Assembly (NCBI RefSeq): GCF_910591885.1
Contig: NC_063269.1
Span: 1,364,001 to 1,428,000, forward strand
From: Bombus terrestris
Taxonomy: Eukaryota > Arthropoda > Insecta > Hymenoptera > Apidae
Length of the DNA stretch: 64,000 bases
Direction: 5' to 3'
The notes below the pieces were generated by a model, which saw only the letters and a list, made by a program, of their open reading frames with translations, searched no databases and was not told the DNA's origin. Every line of letters starts with the position of its first letter. Within the stretch, counting starts at the first letter, position 1. Shown in pieces: positions 34,701-48,900 of the stretch. The position numbers and the translations under genes were made by a program.

Positions 34701-37700
34701 TCGGCCAGGAAACGGAGCAGAGCAAACAAGACGAATCGACTAAGCCGTGGCTGGACTTGGTTAGAACGTCACAAATATTGGCACTGGAGTTTTAAAAAAT
34801 GTTCGTTGCTCCGAGTTAATCTTGTATCTTAGTTAATTGTGGCGCGCACGCCAGACCAAGGCAAAGTGGACGAGATGAAATTTCGATGAGAGCGAAGCCG
34901 GTGAGATAAAATTCCTACGAGCGCAAAGTCGGCCAGGTGAAATTTTAACGAAGGCAATGTCCAAATAAACGAAATAAACGAAATCAAATTTTCACGAATT
35001 AATGCGTTTCTAGAGGAGTATGAAAGAGGGTCAGAAACGAATCGATAAGTTTCCTTGCGCCAAAGTCATACGCCGTAAGCTTCGTCGTTCCGATGCTTTT
35101 TCAACTGATTCGTTTGATTACCAGCAAACAGAGTCATTTGCTGAAAGGAATGAAACGCTGGTTCTGGGAGTTATCGGGTTGATGTTACTCAACAAGTTGG
35201 ATAGAAGGGATGGTTGATTTACGAGCACACGCGAACGCAACCTTTTTCTATAAATTCGTAAACGATTTACGTATCAAAAGTAGTTGACCTTTGACGACAA
35301 ATTTCCATACGAATAATTTATATTTGAACTTTCTTTTCTTTCTCGAGACGACGAGATTATCGAATTAAAATTCAGATACCTTTCGAGTATCGTTTCATTT
35401 AAAAAACTGTGTAGGTGGAAACGAGATATCGTAAAACGAGGCAAAGAGCTATAGTCTCCGCGAGAGAGTCAAAACGCGTAAACGCGTAATCAGAGACATT
35501 TTTCGGGAAATAAGGATATGCAGTTTCTTTTCAAAAATATACGCCGCGGTATTTTTAAGCGGTAACTTTAGATTTAAAGACCCGGTTATTAAATAAGAAG
35601 CGACAGAAACGTAATATTCTACAGGTTTAATAAAAGAATGTTCGCACATAATTTCTACTTGCCATCTTAATTTCATTTTTCCAAGCTTCGTAACGGTGGC
35701 AGCATCGATAGGCGTTCCTCTTTAAGCTTTTAATTTACGATACGCGCTGTATCATTCCCACCTAGCGTACTGGTGGTGCAACAGATTACTCCGTTCGAAT
35801 TAATCGTAAAATACCCGAGTTATGAAATTCGACTGCACGTGAAAATTCTCGTAATGTAAAGCGTCCGGAGAAACTGCAAGCGTACAAATACGTGGAATAG
35901 TGTTCCTTAATTGAAATTCTAGGACCAAGAATGGTATTCCAACTAACTCGTAACCTGGCGGCTTTGCCGGCCACGAGTTCGACACGATAGGACGATTTCG
36001 GTTTCCTTTATTTCCGTTACAAAGGAAAAATTTGAACGCGGTTGCCAACGAACGCGCGACTGCCGCCGATGAAAACGCAACCGCGGCAAACCGAAGGGCG
36101 CCATAATTCCGCCGGACGATTTGTCGGCCGATTCAACGAGCGTCGCGCGAGATCCGTGAAAACGTGATTCCCGAGGCTCGAATAAAATTGCACGTTAAAG
36201 TGTCGGGTATGCCGTGAAATCTCACTATGGGAGATTAGAGCGAGCTCTGGATATATCGATCAGCCATTGTCACGTACGAACGAGCGGACGCTCGATGATG
36301 TGGTAGGAATGTTTATCGAATCGCATTTTTATCACCGCTATCCGATAACATTGCTTTTTCCCTAATGCTATGAGATTATTCGATTCGGACGATTATTAAT
36401 GGCCGGACCAATGCCGCATTGTTTTCAAACGCTGCCAATTACGATCTATGGTTTTCGTGACGCGATTATTACGCGCACGCAAATTTTCGAATAACACGCG
36501 GGTCCTCTTGAAACTCGGTTGACCATCGGACTCGTAATTATTGGTATCCGTTGATACGTCGAACGATCGTCGGTGTTAACATATGCCGCGATTCGAGAGT
36601 GTCCGCTCGCTTTTCGCGTGATACATTTTCGTTGAAAAACTACGCACGAATCAAATTGCGAGTACGCTCTCCGGTGAAAAGTTTTGGGACGCGTTTTATC
36701 GAACCGACCGAAGAAAGCGTTTGGGTGGTTGTTTCATGAAACTCACGTACCACCGTTACCATAAATCGACCCAAGGGTCCGGACGCGTACTTGGGTCGAT
36801 TGAAAGTAAAATCATTTAGGACACGTGTTACTTTCGATAAGGTTCGACGAAGAGTATAAAATACGACTTATTTGCAATGCCTCGTGGAGAAACATAGCGA
36901 CGGGGTGGAACAAACTCGTTGGCCGTTTACTTTAGCCACTGAGATTCCGTGTACCATGCACAAACACCGCAAAAGTCGCAAACTTTCTGCCGCTGGCATA
37001 AAGCGCAGCCTCGTTCCATTCCGCGACTGAAAAGCTGCCGCAACTGCAGGGATACCTTTACTTTTGATTTTTCATACAATCATTTGACTATGTACATAGA
37101 CGAGCGTGTGCTCAGGAGAATGGGGAGGGGGGTGCTTTCAGGAGATTAATCACATCCGAAAAGGGTTTCCACATTTTACTGGTATATACTGGTATGCGTG
37201 TGTGCGCGTGTGTGTTTGTGTATATATATACATATTTTTTCTTGCGTATCTTTTTTATTTCTTTCTCATTTTTCGTTCACACGGCGGACGCACGAAAATC
37301 CAGAGTCAAAAACCGTTCGCAATGGACAACGATAACAACCGTGTTTCCCCTATTTTTTCCCCTATTATCCACGAACGATCTTTTAAAAAAATCGTCGCGC
37401 ATAATTTCCGTGTAATTAAACCCTGCGTATTTCAGCGATTAAAAATATTGCTATGGAAATGTAACGCGTTTATTCTCGGAATAATTATGACACGAATATT
37501 CCGATGCAGAGATATAGCAGAAATGATTGGTCGCGCCATTTCCTATGAGATAGGAACGAGCAATACGCGAATAACGAAGAATCGCGCGAATAAATAAGAC
37601 AGCTATTGGCAAAATAATTGTTGTTCGACGGAATTTAAGCAAAGAGAACCACGTCTGTGGTAAAAGAAGAAAAAGAAGTATAAAGGAAAGAGACTGTGAA

Positions 37701-40700
37701 CAAAGTTTTCTAGCAAATCTGGTTAGATCCGACGCATTTCGCGTGTTTGTTCAAGGATCGCGTATTCAAACGAAGCTTAAAGGTCGTAAAATTGGACGAG
37801 AACCGTATAGTCGAGCTGTCTATACGCCACTCCGGTGATGGTGGTGGTGCAGGGTTAATCCACGTGAAACGCGAAATACGAAATATGGAAATTAGATACG
37901 CGGGACTTCCGGCTTGAAAATAATTAAAGTGATTCACCGCGAAGGGCACTTTGCGATATTGGGGCTTCGTGGATGACACAGAGAGGCGTATTCGGTCCGA
38001 AAGTAACGAATCTCGTACGAGCTTGAAAATTCCCACTCTGTGTATCTCTCCTCTGCTCTTTCCTTTTACTTTATTCCGTTTCTTCTACTTTTTCAAAGTA
38101 GCGAATGCGCGCCAATAACGAAGATCGAATATACGTGAAACGTTTAAAGAATTGCCACGCTGCATCCGCGTGGAAATTCCGTGCGTCCTCCGATGCATCG
38201 ACAGTGATTTTTTCGCTTCCGGTTTAACAAGGTTGCCCACGTTCGAGAAGACAACCGACGATCGCTTCGATCGATTTACCATTCACGCTACGCTCCACAT
38301 ACTAGTTGTACACCTACACGAATGCATTTTTTGGTATCTTCTTCGTCGATATTCTTTGAATATTTACACACTCAAGCGGCAGGCTCGCATGAACGCTCGA
38401 TGGTCCGTGCTTCCGGGGCGCGATCGGAGCCTTTTCTCCTTTGCCCTTCGTCTTAAATAAAACTAGATGCCACTCGTCGTACGATCGAGATTCATTGTTT
38501 TTTCTTTCTTCGTATCGACGAATGTAATCGTTCGAGTTCGTTAAAACCTTCGCGATCGACAGTGACATCGATCAAAGCACGCGCGTACGCAGAGGTTGCC
38601 GATTATTTGGTAAGCGCGTTCGAAGGAGCCGATGGTCGATCGGTCGCTATGCTCGAGTTTGGGCTACTGGCTGAAGAAAATTCTCCGTTTGCCAGGAACG
38701 TTCGCGAGCAATCTCGTCCTCGTGCGCGACGATCGAGCCGCAACGAACGGGTTTACGAGAATTTATCAAGCGGATTTGAAAGCAAGCTTGTCGCGGGAAC
38801 GGCGATCGAAAGAGCAAGAACCACGTTTCGAGGTATTTTTGAAATTTTTATATGCAAACGAACACGCTTGAAATGCGGCGGCAGGGTGGGCTAACTTCGT
38901 CAACGATTTTATTTCATCAGCGTGTCCTCGCGTGAATATTTAATTAACATCGGGAGGGCAGATAAAAATCCGTTGATTTAGAGTACGCGTTTGTCGCGCG
39001 ATGTTTCGGTTATAATGTTATCTACGGTATAACGAACGGTGTGCATGCTTTTCAAGCGTACGAATTTTTCTATTTTCCGTTGTAACGGATTTACAAGTGA
39101 CAAATGCACAAAACGTACCAAACGAATGGCTATCGTTAAACGACGCGGGCGTAGTCTTAAATTACTTGGATGGTTTACTGGCTACTTTTAAACTGCGAAC
39201 ACGGGCTTTTAAATTAGGAGACAAGTCTGTAAAATTACGCTCGACGTTAAACGTCCTCGAAAAATTCGCTCCACCGGGACACGCGTTTAATGTAATAAAT
39301 TCGTTCGGAGAGAGAAGCTCCATGGCGCGAATCGGTTCGCCGGACTCGAGTTGTATTGCTATACTTGTAAATCACAACCAATGGAGTATTAGTTTAATAA
39401 CTAGATGTGTATATATATATATATATATAATATATTTATGTATATGTTATACGTATCTAGCGTAGTGTTTCTCTCGATCGGGCGACCAGGCCCAATTTTA
39501 CGTAATAATTTATATGTATATATATATAAGATCGTCGTGGAATATCGCGGATCAATTTGCAGCTTCTTTTCGTGTGGCGAACGTATAAAAAACAGTCGCG
39601 GAAAAAAGCCGCGAATCGGACAGAATTTCTTAAAAATATCCGTATGCTGGTCGATTTTGCAAAGCATACGATCGGCAAAGAGGAAAGAGGTAAATGGTGA
39701 AAAGAGATATAGAAGAAAGAGAAATGGACGAAGGAATTTATCCTGCGCGTCGATCCGCGATACGTTTCTCGATAATCAATCTGCTGATACCGATGTACAA
39801 GTAAATGCAATGCTTTAATGTAATATATCATGTAGTACAATAATATTTCTACGCACTGCCGAACTTCCCATCCAAGAACCATCAGCGAGATCTTACGACA
39901 AGCAAAATCTTACGAATTCGATCATTTTCCCCGCTAGAAGACGATCGCCTCTCATCTAAACGATACGTTACACATCCGTGTAGATTCTAGAAAGTGATTG
40001 CAACGTATATATACGTACGTAAAAAGTTTCGATAAATATCGAAAGTATTATTCGGGGGACGGACTCTAATTCCTTCGACCGACGAAAGAAATACACCGTT
40101 TGCGTCGAATTAGTCAACAGGACTGGGATGAAAACGTTGGAACGAAATTGATTTCGTTCGGCGTCGTTTCGCGATGGAATAATTCCGGCGAAACGTTCGG
40201 GAAAGATAGGCGAAGAAAAACAAATAGGGAGAGGAATTACGGGATCGAGTAATTTGAAATTCTATGGGCGCAGTTCGGTTGTTCGACAAGACAGTGAAGA
40301 GAGTGTACTATTCGTCGGAGCTGTCGCGGGCTATCGGTGAAACAAGCGTAAAAGGGCACGCAAACTGCCAGGACACGAAGGAACAAATGGAAACGGACGA
40401 GAACGAATCGATTGGTAGGGGCAGATATTGTTCGAAACAATTTTCTAATTGTACAACAACGCGTAATTACGCTAATTCTAGCCACGTTTGCCCATGGCAC
40501 GCGTGTATTTCCTGCAACGAATGTTTCGTACAATCGAAAAAAAAAGAAAAAATAACCGGTGAAAACGTGTCCTTCCGTGAAAAATAAAACACGTCCCGTA
40601 CGCATCAGTCAGTCAGGAAATACGATTTTCCGGACGCTGTGTAAAATGTACTTTTTTTTTTTCAATTCTCATGTTTTTTATTTGTTTTTTGCTCGCGTCT

Positions 40701-43700
40701 CTCGTTTGGCATATTTCTTTCGTTCTTCTTCGATGGAACAGCGAACGATAGAAAGATCGACCAGCGAACAAATTTCCCGTAGCTCTTTTTTACGATGCGG
40801 GTATCGCGCATTGATCGCTGGTCGTTTTTAAATGCGAACGCGTTGTAACACGTGTTGCTCTACCGTCGGATATTCCGTTGGAAAAGAGAATTAAAAACGA
40901 GATAATATCGCTGGTATTAAAAAGATAATGCGAAAGCTTGCATAAATGAGATAGCTAACAAGAGAGAAGGCGGTCTCGTCGAAATAACGTAGCAGCGAGT
41001 AATTGTCTCGGAATAGCTGATTAGAGAAAGCAAAGGAACAACGGTCTCATCGGTGACCAGTGGCTCGCGAAATTCGCTCTTCGTATGGTCAACGATTCGA
41101 ATGTATGCGATCGACGTGAAAGTGGTAATGGAGAAAATTTGCGATAACCGAGTCTGACTCGTCGTTCCCGAGCTTAACAGGGATGGAAGGGGAGCGATAT
41201 AGCTTACGTTTTACGAGCACTTCGAGAGAATGTGAAGTCCAGCTTTGCTGGAAATCGAGTCAGCTTCTCGTAATATTCACTGTCGCGTTACCAGAATCTA
41301 TTATCGTAAAAAAGGACAAACGCGTATAAAATAAAAAAGAAAAAGAAGCGAGACAAAGAAAAGGGGAGAGTCGGAAGACGAAAAAGAAAAAATTTGTGAT
41401 TTTTAAAAGCGAGGAAGAGAACGGAGAGAAGATCGTAACCTTGACGACGATTGGATGACACGGAGAGGACAAAGCGAAGAGAGCGAGGCAAGAAACGAGA
41501 ACGTAGGGAAATCCACGCAAAGGATTAAAGAAACGCAGATCTGGGATCGGATTCAACGTCCAATTAAAACTGTTGAAAAGTCGCGCTTAATTCACTCTTG
41601 GATAGGAATTCGTGCCGCGTTTGGACAGTGCCACGAATAAAGTAATATTCATTTGTCTATCCTAATAATTAAAAATCTTGTAGCGTCCGTAGCACGGCTA
41701 CGAACGTGTTCTCACAACCTTATCACAACCTTATTATAGAGCGCCCTGGTGACGAGGTCGAGTTTTTTGAATTAACCAGCCTTTCGCGCGATCTCTTTTC
41801 GCATCAGTAACCTACGATACGTCTGCCGCTGATACTTTTCTTTTTTGCCATGTGTTTTTCTCTCTTCTTTTTCTTTTTTTATCTTTTTCCCTCCATTCTA
41901 TACCTTTTTAACTTTCCCGTTACTTTATTCGATTTGGCGCGACACTCGAGGGGACGGTAAACGTGTCACCTGTTCCCTCGTTGATCGGTAACGACTCGTT
42001 TTAATTTAACTCCTCGCGCTTCAATCATTCGCCGATACGACGATACGTTATGCCGTGTTTCATCAGCGGCGCGCGTTGTTCCCCGTGTCCTATTAACGAA
42101 CTGATTCGCGCGTACCATTATATTATTATACCACGAATCGCTGTGCTCGGTAAACGATCGCGTATCGTTATTCACTGTCCGAACCATCGATATGTATCGA
42201 GTATACGAGGCTTTCTTTTTCACGCTCGACGAACGCCAGAGCTTTTACTTAATTAAAGGACCGGCGAACGTTGAGGCACGAAGAGGCAACTTTTTCGATT
42301 TTCTTCGCGTACGAGCGCTTCCGTTTCGTGCACGATTCGTGTGCTCGCTATCGCTGCTCGTGGAAAGAAGACTGGAGGCGACTTACATATAATTTTTATA
42401 CACAGACACATGCAGACAGCCGCAACATTGTCCTACTCGTGTCGCATAATTTCTTCCTTTGGTGCGTCTATACGTGTTACGAACGTAACTTCGCGTTGAA
42501 TCGTTGACGTCCTCGTCGATAGCGAACCGACGCGACGCGTCCTTTTTCTTTCCTTAGCTCGCTTTTTTCACCTTTTTTTCTTCTTCTCTATTAACGGTAA
42601 ACTTTTTCTTCTCGCACTTGGATTCTTCGTTATCGATATTCACAACCATAACACTTGCGATTAATAACGAACGGAGCGAGTAACGTCTACCGTACATTTA
42701 AGAATGCGCGACATCTCTCGCTCGTTATCGTTGCCAAGAAAATACCAAACTCTTTGCTCTTTGCTTTTTCTCCTCCTGGGAGGATCGATGCTCCAGTGAA
42801 AGTTTTTCCTCGAAACCTCGACCACGCTCCAAGAAAAATCGACAACAATCAACCACGTTGATCTCGTTACAACGACCCGGCTAACGAGCTCCACTCGTCC
42901 ATCACATACCCCGTTCTCGATTCTACGGATATATGTGCGAGATTTCTCTATCGGTACAAAAATTAACCTGTTCGACGATTTCGAACGCTTCCTTTCAAAA
43001 TTAACAGCAAACCATCACCGATACAAAGAATTACCCGAACTCGATAGCTTAACATTGCTTATCTAATTAAAAAGTAATTTCTAAAAAAAAAAGTCCAACC
43101 TCGATTCGATTGCAACTGTCGAGTCTCGAGATATTTTCAACCGGTTGCCCGACCATGAATTTAGAAGTCTCGGCGACACTTTGTCCAGAAGATTCTTTGA
43201 AGAATGCAAGGTTGAACGTGGACGAAGCGAAGCAGCTGACTTTAAACAAAACGTTCTTTTTACGAGGACTATTTAAGAGAACGATCATCGGCAAAGAGGG
43301 AGGTAACCGTGTCTATTGTTCCGCGAATTAATCCCCGCTCGTTTTTTGCTATTAAAAGAGCGCCAGAGAATCTCGAACGAGTTGTATCCGCCTTGTGCAC
43401 GATCTCATTCGGTAAGTGAGTTACATTACGAGCGCGTATACCACCCTAGGAAACGTATATTCTATCTTCTAAACGTCTTAATCGTCTTGGTCGATTTCGT
43501 AGAAAATTCCTATTCGTAAACGAGAATCTCTTTGAGAGTGGCAAACGAGAAGAACGCACTGGCCGTGTTTCGGTTCTCATCGACGCGTCGTCGTCCGATC
43601 CATCGTTTCCACCTTCTCTCGTATTATTTTAGAACTCGATCGAACTGGAGAAAAGGAGAGGCGGAAACGAATCTCGACTCTTTATCCGCGAGTATCGCGA

Positions 43701-44745
43701 GAAAAAAGCTGGAAAGCTGCGCGAAGAGGAAATTCGAAAGGCTCGTATTCCCATCGATTCATCAGGCATCTTGAAATTCTTCTGTTCCCAGGGGAGCGAT
43801 ATTTTACGAGACTCGATAGAAAATGGAACGATCGACTCGACGCCGCGGTCGAATCTCTACGCGACTCATACTACTTGAAAACGTTGCCTATTCAATGCAT
43901 CGGAGTGAATCGACTACCTGTTTGGACGAGCCCGACCGACCGATCGAACGAGCGTTGAACGGATCGAATTCGTTCTGCTGTGATTGTTCGCGAAACGAAG
44001 GTCCACTGCGAGTTTATTCTACGACTTAAAGCACCCAAGTAACGACGCTCAACGAAAGGAACGAACGATCGGGGGACCATCCAGCTTGGAGATTTCATTT
44101 CCTTAAGATTCCTTATCCGCGCGCCTTGCTCCCTCGCTCGCTTTGCAGAATTAATGGAACAACTTTAATGAAACGACCTTTTGCGAGAATATCGCCGGTA
44201 AATTAGACTATCGTGTTCGCCGTTTGGTCGCTTAATCTATGCCGCGCGATTGGAACTCGCAGTTTGCTTCGCTCTCGTTATCTCGTCCGGGTAAAATCGA
44301 CGTTCGTGCCATTGAAAATTCATCTAACGTCTGTAAATTGTGCACGGCCGTCGCGATACGTCGTCGTCCGCGCCATGTACCGATAGATTTTCACTCAGCA
44401 AACGCGAAACACGTTTTCGTTCAAATTTGTCCATGACCTCGTAGCATCGTGGAACCACGAAGCCATATACCGTCTCGTGGCGCGAAAAAAAGTGCGAAAC
44501 GACGATGGTGGTAGCGTGGCTGATCGACCAGCGCATCCGCCTTCATCGTCCTCGATCTCGGTCCGGAAAAACTCCGGTCGAACTGCGATGTTCGCGTGGT
44601 TGTTGTCGTCTTGCTCGACGACCGTTCTCAGGCGGGTCGAAGTTTCGCTGTCGTTCACGGTGTACTCGGCGAGCGTAACGGCAACAAGAACGAACAACTA
44701 TGTCTCTCACAGTCTCGGAATAGAACTAAGCAGCCGGTTCGTGAT
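31732..44745. other. Large intergenic region, no supported gene
   Basis: Thirteen kilobases of CpG-rich DNA with only short, uncharacterised open frames, usually on both strands at once as expected where stop codons are rare. The best single candidate is the minus-strand frame at 33,621-34,066, noted separately. Simple repeats: (GT)n/(TA)n at about 37,195-37,230 and (TA)n at 39,407-39,430. TTTATT at 44,013-44,018 could be the minus-strand polyadenylation signal of the octopamine receptor. Confidence 0.5.
33621..34066 (-). other. Possible minus-strand exon with consensus donor
   Basis: A GC-rich block with a long open frame on the minus strand that ends directly at a consensus donor (AGATCTAG|GTAAGT, GT at 33,619-33,620). 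The peptide is Arg/Ser-rich and matches no family I know. It may be a 5'UTR exon or a non-coding RNA exon; no partner exon has been identified. Confidence 0.2.
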
Positions 44746-45954
44746 TCAACGAATGCGCAGCAGCTTTCTGAACGCTCTTCTATAGTCGAGATTGAAGATG
44801 GTGTAGATGAGCGGATTCAGCGCGCTGTTCACGTAACCGAGCCACGTGATGAAATAGACCATCCGATCCGATGGACAACAAGCCGGACAGAACGGTACGA
44901 TCACATACATGAGGAAGAATGGTAGCCAGCAGACAACGAAAACGCCCATGATCACGCCCAGCGTTCTCGCAGCCCGTCTCTCCTTCGACAACGAGATTCT
45001 TTGTCGTTCCTCGATGAATTGATACACGGTGGTGGTTGTCGCCGGTGCTCGGCCACCGGTTGTCCTCCTGGAGGAGGACGTGGTCACGGTGCCGCCACCT
45101 CCTATCGTTACCTCGGTCGGTTCGTCGTCGATCAACGATGGTTTGGCGTGCGATCGAGGCGTCGATCTTTCGTTATGGTTAGTTTCCGAACTGACAGACT
45201 CTTCCGCGTCGTCCACCTCGCGATGTCTGGTGGATTGCACGGCGTTTATTCTACTTTGCCTGGCTCGTTCTCTCAGTCTTCTTCTCGTCGCTAGGAAGAT
45301 CTCGAGATACACCAGACTCATCAACAACAGAGGAATAAAGAACGAGCCTAACGACGAGTAAATCACGTAGCCCTGTCTTCTGGTTAACTGACAGGGTGTC
45401 CCTGGCTCCAATTCTTCCGGCCAATCGTTCCAACCAATCAAAGGCGGCGAACTGATCGCACCGGACAATATCCACACGCCCGCTATCGTCGCTAGAACTC
45501 TCTTCAGCGTTCGTTTCTGCGCGTAATTGATAGGATCGGTGATAGCCCAATAACGATCGAGCGCGATCGCGCACAGATTCAGTATACTTGCGGTGCAACA
45601 GAGCACGTCGCAGGTTAACCACAGTTTACAAAGGTGTATACCGAAGATCCACTTGCCCAGAAGAAGATAGGCGACGTTGAAAGGCATCACTAAAATGGCG
45701 ACCGCGAGATCGGCGACCGCCAGCGAGACGATGAAGAAGTTCTGAACGATTCGCAGAGGTCTGTAGGTGAACACACTGAGGATCACCAACGCGTTGCCGA
45801 GTACCGTAGCCAGAACGAGGAAGCCTAGTGTCAAAGAGGCGGCTGCGGCTTCCCAAACTGGCAAGTTTGATCCTGTTTCCTCTTCCGACGGGCCGCAGCC
45901 TGTTACCTCGTAGTCTTCGGTCATCGTGCCGCTAGATTCCCCGCTCGAATTCAT
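44746..45954 (-). CDS. Octalpha2R: Alpha2-adrenergic-like octopamine receptor, class A GPCR, single coding exon
   Basis: A 402-aa seven-helix receptor. TM1 has GN at 53-54, TM2 ends LAVADLAVAILVMPF (Asp82), TM3 carries the amine-binding Asp116 in LTCDVLCC and the DRY motif at 133-135. ECL2 Cys188 can pair with Cys109, TM5 has Ser200/201/204, TM6 CWLPFF (342-347) and TM7 NPLIY (380-384). The stretch KRVLATIAGVWILSGAISSP and GWNDWPEELEPGTPCQLTRR match the Drosophila Octalpha2R (CG18208) type rather than the related tyramine receptor. This type responds to octopamine (and in some species serotonin) and is expected to couple through Gi to lower cAMP in neurons. The third intracellular loop, about 100 residues, is much shorter than in the fly. 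The coding region has no intron. Upstream, TTGTTCCAG about 20 bases before the ATG looks like an acceptor, so an untranslated 5' exon probably lies to the right. Confidence 0.93.
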   Translation of the reverse strand: MNSSGESSGTMTEDYEVTGCGPSEEETGSNLPVWEAAAASLTLGFLVLATVLGNALVILSVFTYRPLRIVQNFFIVSLAVADLAVAILVMPFNVAYLLLGKWIFGIHLCKLWLTCDVLCCTASILNLCAIALDRYWAITDPINYAQKRTLKRVLATIAGVWILSGAISSPPLIGWNDWPEELEPGTPCQLTRRQGYVIYSSLGSFFIPLLLMSLVYLEIFLATRRRLRERARQSRINAVQSTRHREVDDAEESVSSETNHNERSTPRSHAKPSLIDDEPTEVTIGGGGTVTTSSSRRTTGGRAPATTTTVYQFIEERQRISLSKERRAARTLGVIMGVFVVCWLPFFLMYVIVPFCPACCPSDRMVYFITWLGYVNSALNPLIYTIFNLDYRRAFRKLLRIR

Positions 45955-48900
45955 GTTGTCGAGCCTGCTCCCTGGAACAATAGATCCTCGTTAGCGTAAG
46001 AAGAACGGATATTCTATCCGTCTGATGATTAACCAAGGATGTGCAAGCCTGTTCTCGCGTGATTAATATTAAATTCGTATTACTATCGCGTTATAGGTTC
46101 ACGATCGTTTATCAAAGAAATAAGTAAAACTGGCGTGTTTCGCGCGATATCTTTTTGAATTATCAGGCGAGCTCCATTAATTATCATATCGATTAATTTT
46201 CAGTTTTCAGCATCGCTCGCTTTTGCAGCCTTTGCCAGAGTAGAAATATAAAATTAACGATTCTGCGAAATTAACCGTAAAAGTAAAGGTTCTGGCGCGA
46301 AATACGTGTATTTTTATAGACATTCGTTAACGCCGATGATTATACAAGGAACGTCCATTGTTTGGCGTTCGTTGCGAAGTAGCGGATCTCTTTAACCCGT
46401 GAAACTCGTAATAGCGAAAAGGATCTAATTTATGATATCCTCGAGTATATGTTTCTTCCTCTCTCTTATGCTAACAGGATTAAAACTGAACTACTTTTCC
46501 AAAAGCTTTCCTCCATATTCTGCTGAAGAATTTTTTTAACGCTTTATCGTTAAAAATATAGCGCTACGAAAGGACAAGCGAGTCGCATGGAAACGTTAAC
46601 GATGAAAATCAAATTGCTCGTTGGCGTGAAATTTCACACAACACCGAGAAATAGCACGATGTGTACGTGTATCGTAAGGTTTAAGATCGATCTCCTAATG
46701 CATCGTTGAAGCATTCTCTCAGAATTAGTTTGAGAAACCGTAATGCATCGTTTGTTCGCTAGAATCGTTGCGATTGCTTGCGTCCCTATCGTCGATCAAA
46801 GAGCTCGGCTACACGCTTTGGCTACCTTTGAAAAGAGCGATACAACGGCACTCGATGTTGCGTTTCAAAGTAATCGTTTCGTTTGAAGGGCCATATAGAA
46901 AATAACGGGAAAGAGCTACACGGCAGCGGTTTTAAGTGCCTCCGTAAATCCTGGCAACGCCAACACAGGCAGCAGTGTATTTTCCCTTTTATGGAGTCTC
47001 GTCGTTTGCATCCGCTTGTTTTTTCTTCCCATGGTGCGGTGTAGGATTTTACACGCGATGGTTCAAAGCGATCCAAGCCCGGACGAAGATGATCCTCGAT
47101 CGGTGACGCTAGAATTTCGCCGATAGTTCGCGTAAGATTGCCACGCGTCTCAACCATCGTCGCGTAGATATCTTAGTTTCATCGCTTTACCAGCAACTTT
47201 CAAACGCGTTCCTTCGCCTATTTGCCGGCTGACTGGTTGGAGAGTTCGTTTCTCGGGCAACTTACAACCGCTTTCTTTCTATCAACGAGCAAAGTTTCAG
47301 CAGGGGACGCTAACGAGATTTAACGCGTGCTAACTCGCGTTTCTTCGTTCAACGAAGGAGCGTTCGTTAACGGAAAAGAATAATCCGGTGGGAAAGAATC
47401 AACTAGAGAGAAGCGAGTGTAACAGGATGGCGAAATAACAGCTTCGGCAAACAAAGAGATAAGAAGAGATAGACTCCGTACTTTGAATAGTATTTTCTCT
47501 GGAAATTGTTCCAGAGATACACACGCATGGGATAATCAGCTTGGAAAACAAAAGATCTGAAAACACGAGAACGCAGCTATTTAAGGGGAGGATTAAACGA
47601 TTGTCGCGGCTCGTTTTAACGCACCGCTATTTCCCGTGGCTTGTGCAGCTACACCAGCACCAAGGTTACAACGATGGTTGCACCGTGAAATTCACAAGTA
47701 CCTCGTCGAGCGATTCGTTTCCGTTTAGAACGCAACAAATTCCGCGACTATTCGCCATAAGCGGTTGTACGCTGGCTGACCAACGTACGCCCTCCGTTCG
47801 ATTTATCCGTTAGTATGCAACCACGCGCGGAACGTGCGATATTTCGTCCACCGGTCATTAGAAATTTAAATTAACCGCTTGGAACGATAAGAATTTTCAA
47901 ACAGAACGCGTCACCTCCGCTTCGTTCGTTGGCCGTTACGCCGCGAAAGGAAATGCCGAGTATCTCTCGGCGGGGAAAAAACGAAGCATCTCGGAGCTAT
48001 AAGTAATCTGCTCGTTCAAGGGGATACAGTTTCTTGGAAAAAATGCTAAGAGGTATTAAAATCCGAGAGAAAGAGAGAGAGAGAGAGAGGAAAAGTATTG
48101 TATATTTAGACGATACTATACCTTTATGAAGGTATATAATTAGCGTACTTCGCGTCTTCTATTTTCATAGAATCTCGTAGCCAATTTTCTCCTTCGAGCC
48201 ACCTGCTCCCTAAACTCGAACGAACACGTTCGTTGGTTATCAATGTCGATCGGTTTGCCAGCAATTTTTCTATACCGGAAAATTTATCGAATTTCATCTT
48301 CGAGCCAGCGTTGTCGAAAGAGGTGCTACGTGTAAAAGCAGAAGGTCGTGACATCAAAAAAGAAAGTACGATTAATTTCTGTCGATTTCATGTTCCGATT
48401 CTTCGTTGTTTCGTTGCTCGGGAACCGTATTATCGTAAGCAATGATCCATGGCGAAATGAAGGCACGCTTCGTCTGCTGGAATCGCACGGAATTCAATCT
48501 GTTCTTTAAGATGGAGAATGCGATATTGCCAGGGAAACGTTAATAGATTCCGTGGCGTGTTACATTTCGATCGATATTTGAAACGGGCCGGAGATTCATT
48601 CTCTCGCCCATCTTGTTCCCTTCGCTCAAATACACCTGCTGACAGACCGAGAATAATGAATAAAAATAGCTGCAAGCTGGAACACGCGCGCCCCGTTCGT
48701 CGCTCGTCCGATATCTCGCGGCGCCAAACACGGCATATCTAGAATTTTCCTCGATATTTACGTGTCCTCGGTAAATTTTCTTCCCGTGTTCGTTACAGGT
48801 CCATCATATGCGCTCGCCGTGTTACAAAGGAAAGTGAAACGTGTAATTTGTTGGCTGATCACGTTCCTCGCCACCTGTCGCGCGTAAACAAAGTTTCTCG

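Noticed and set aside
44477..45361. Plus-strand open frames overlapping the octopamine receptor
   Set aside because: They are antisense shadows of the GC-rich receptor exon and have no recognisable protein features.
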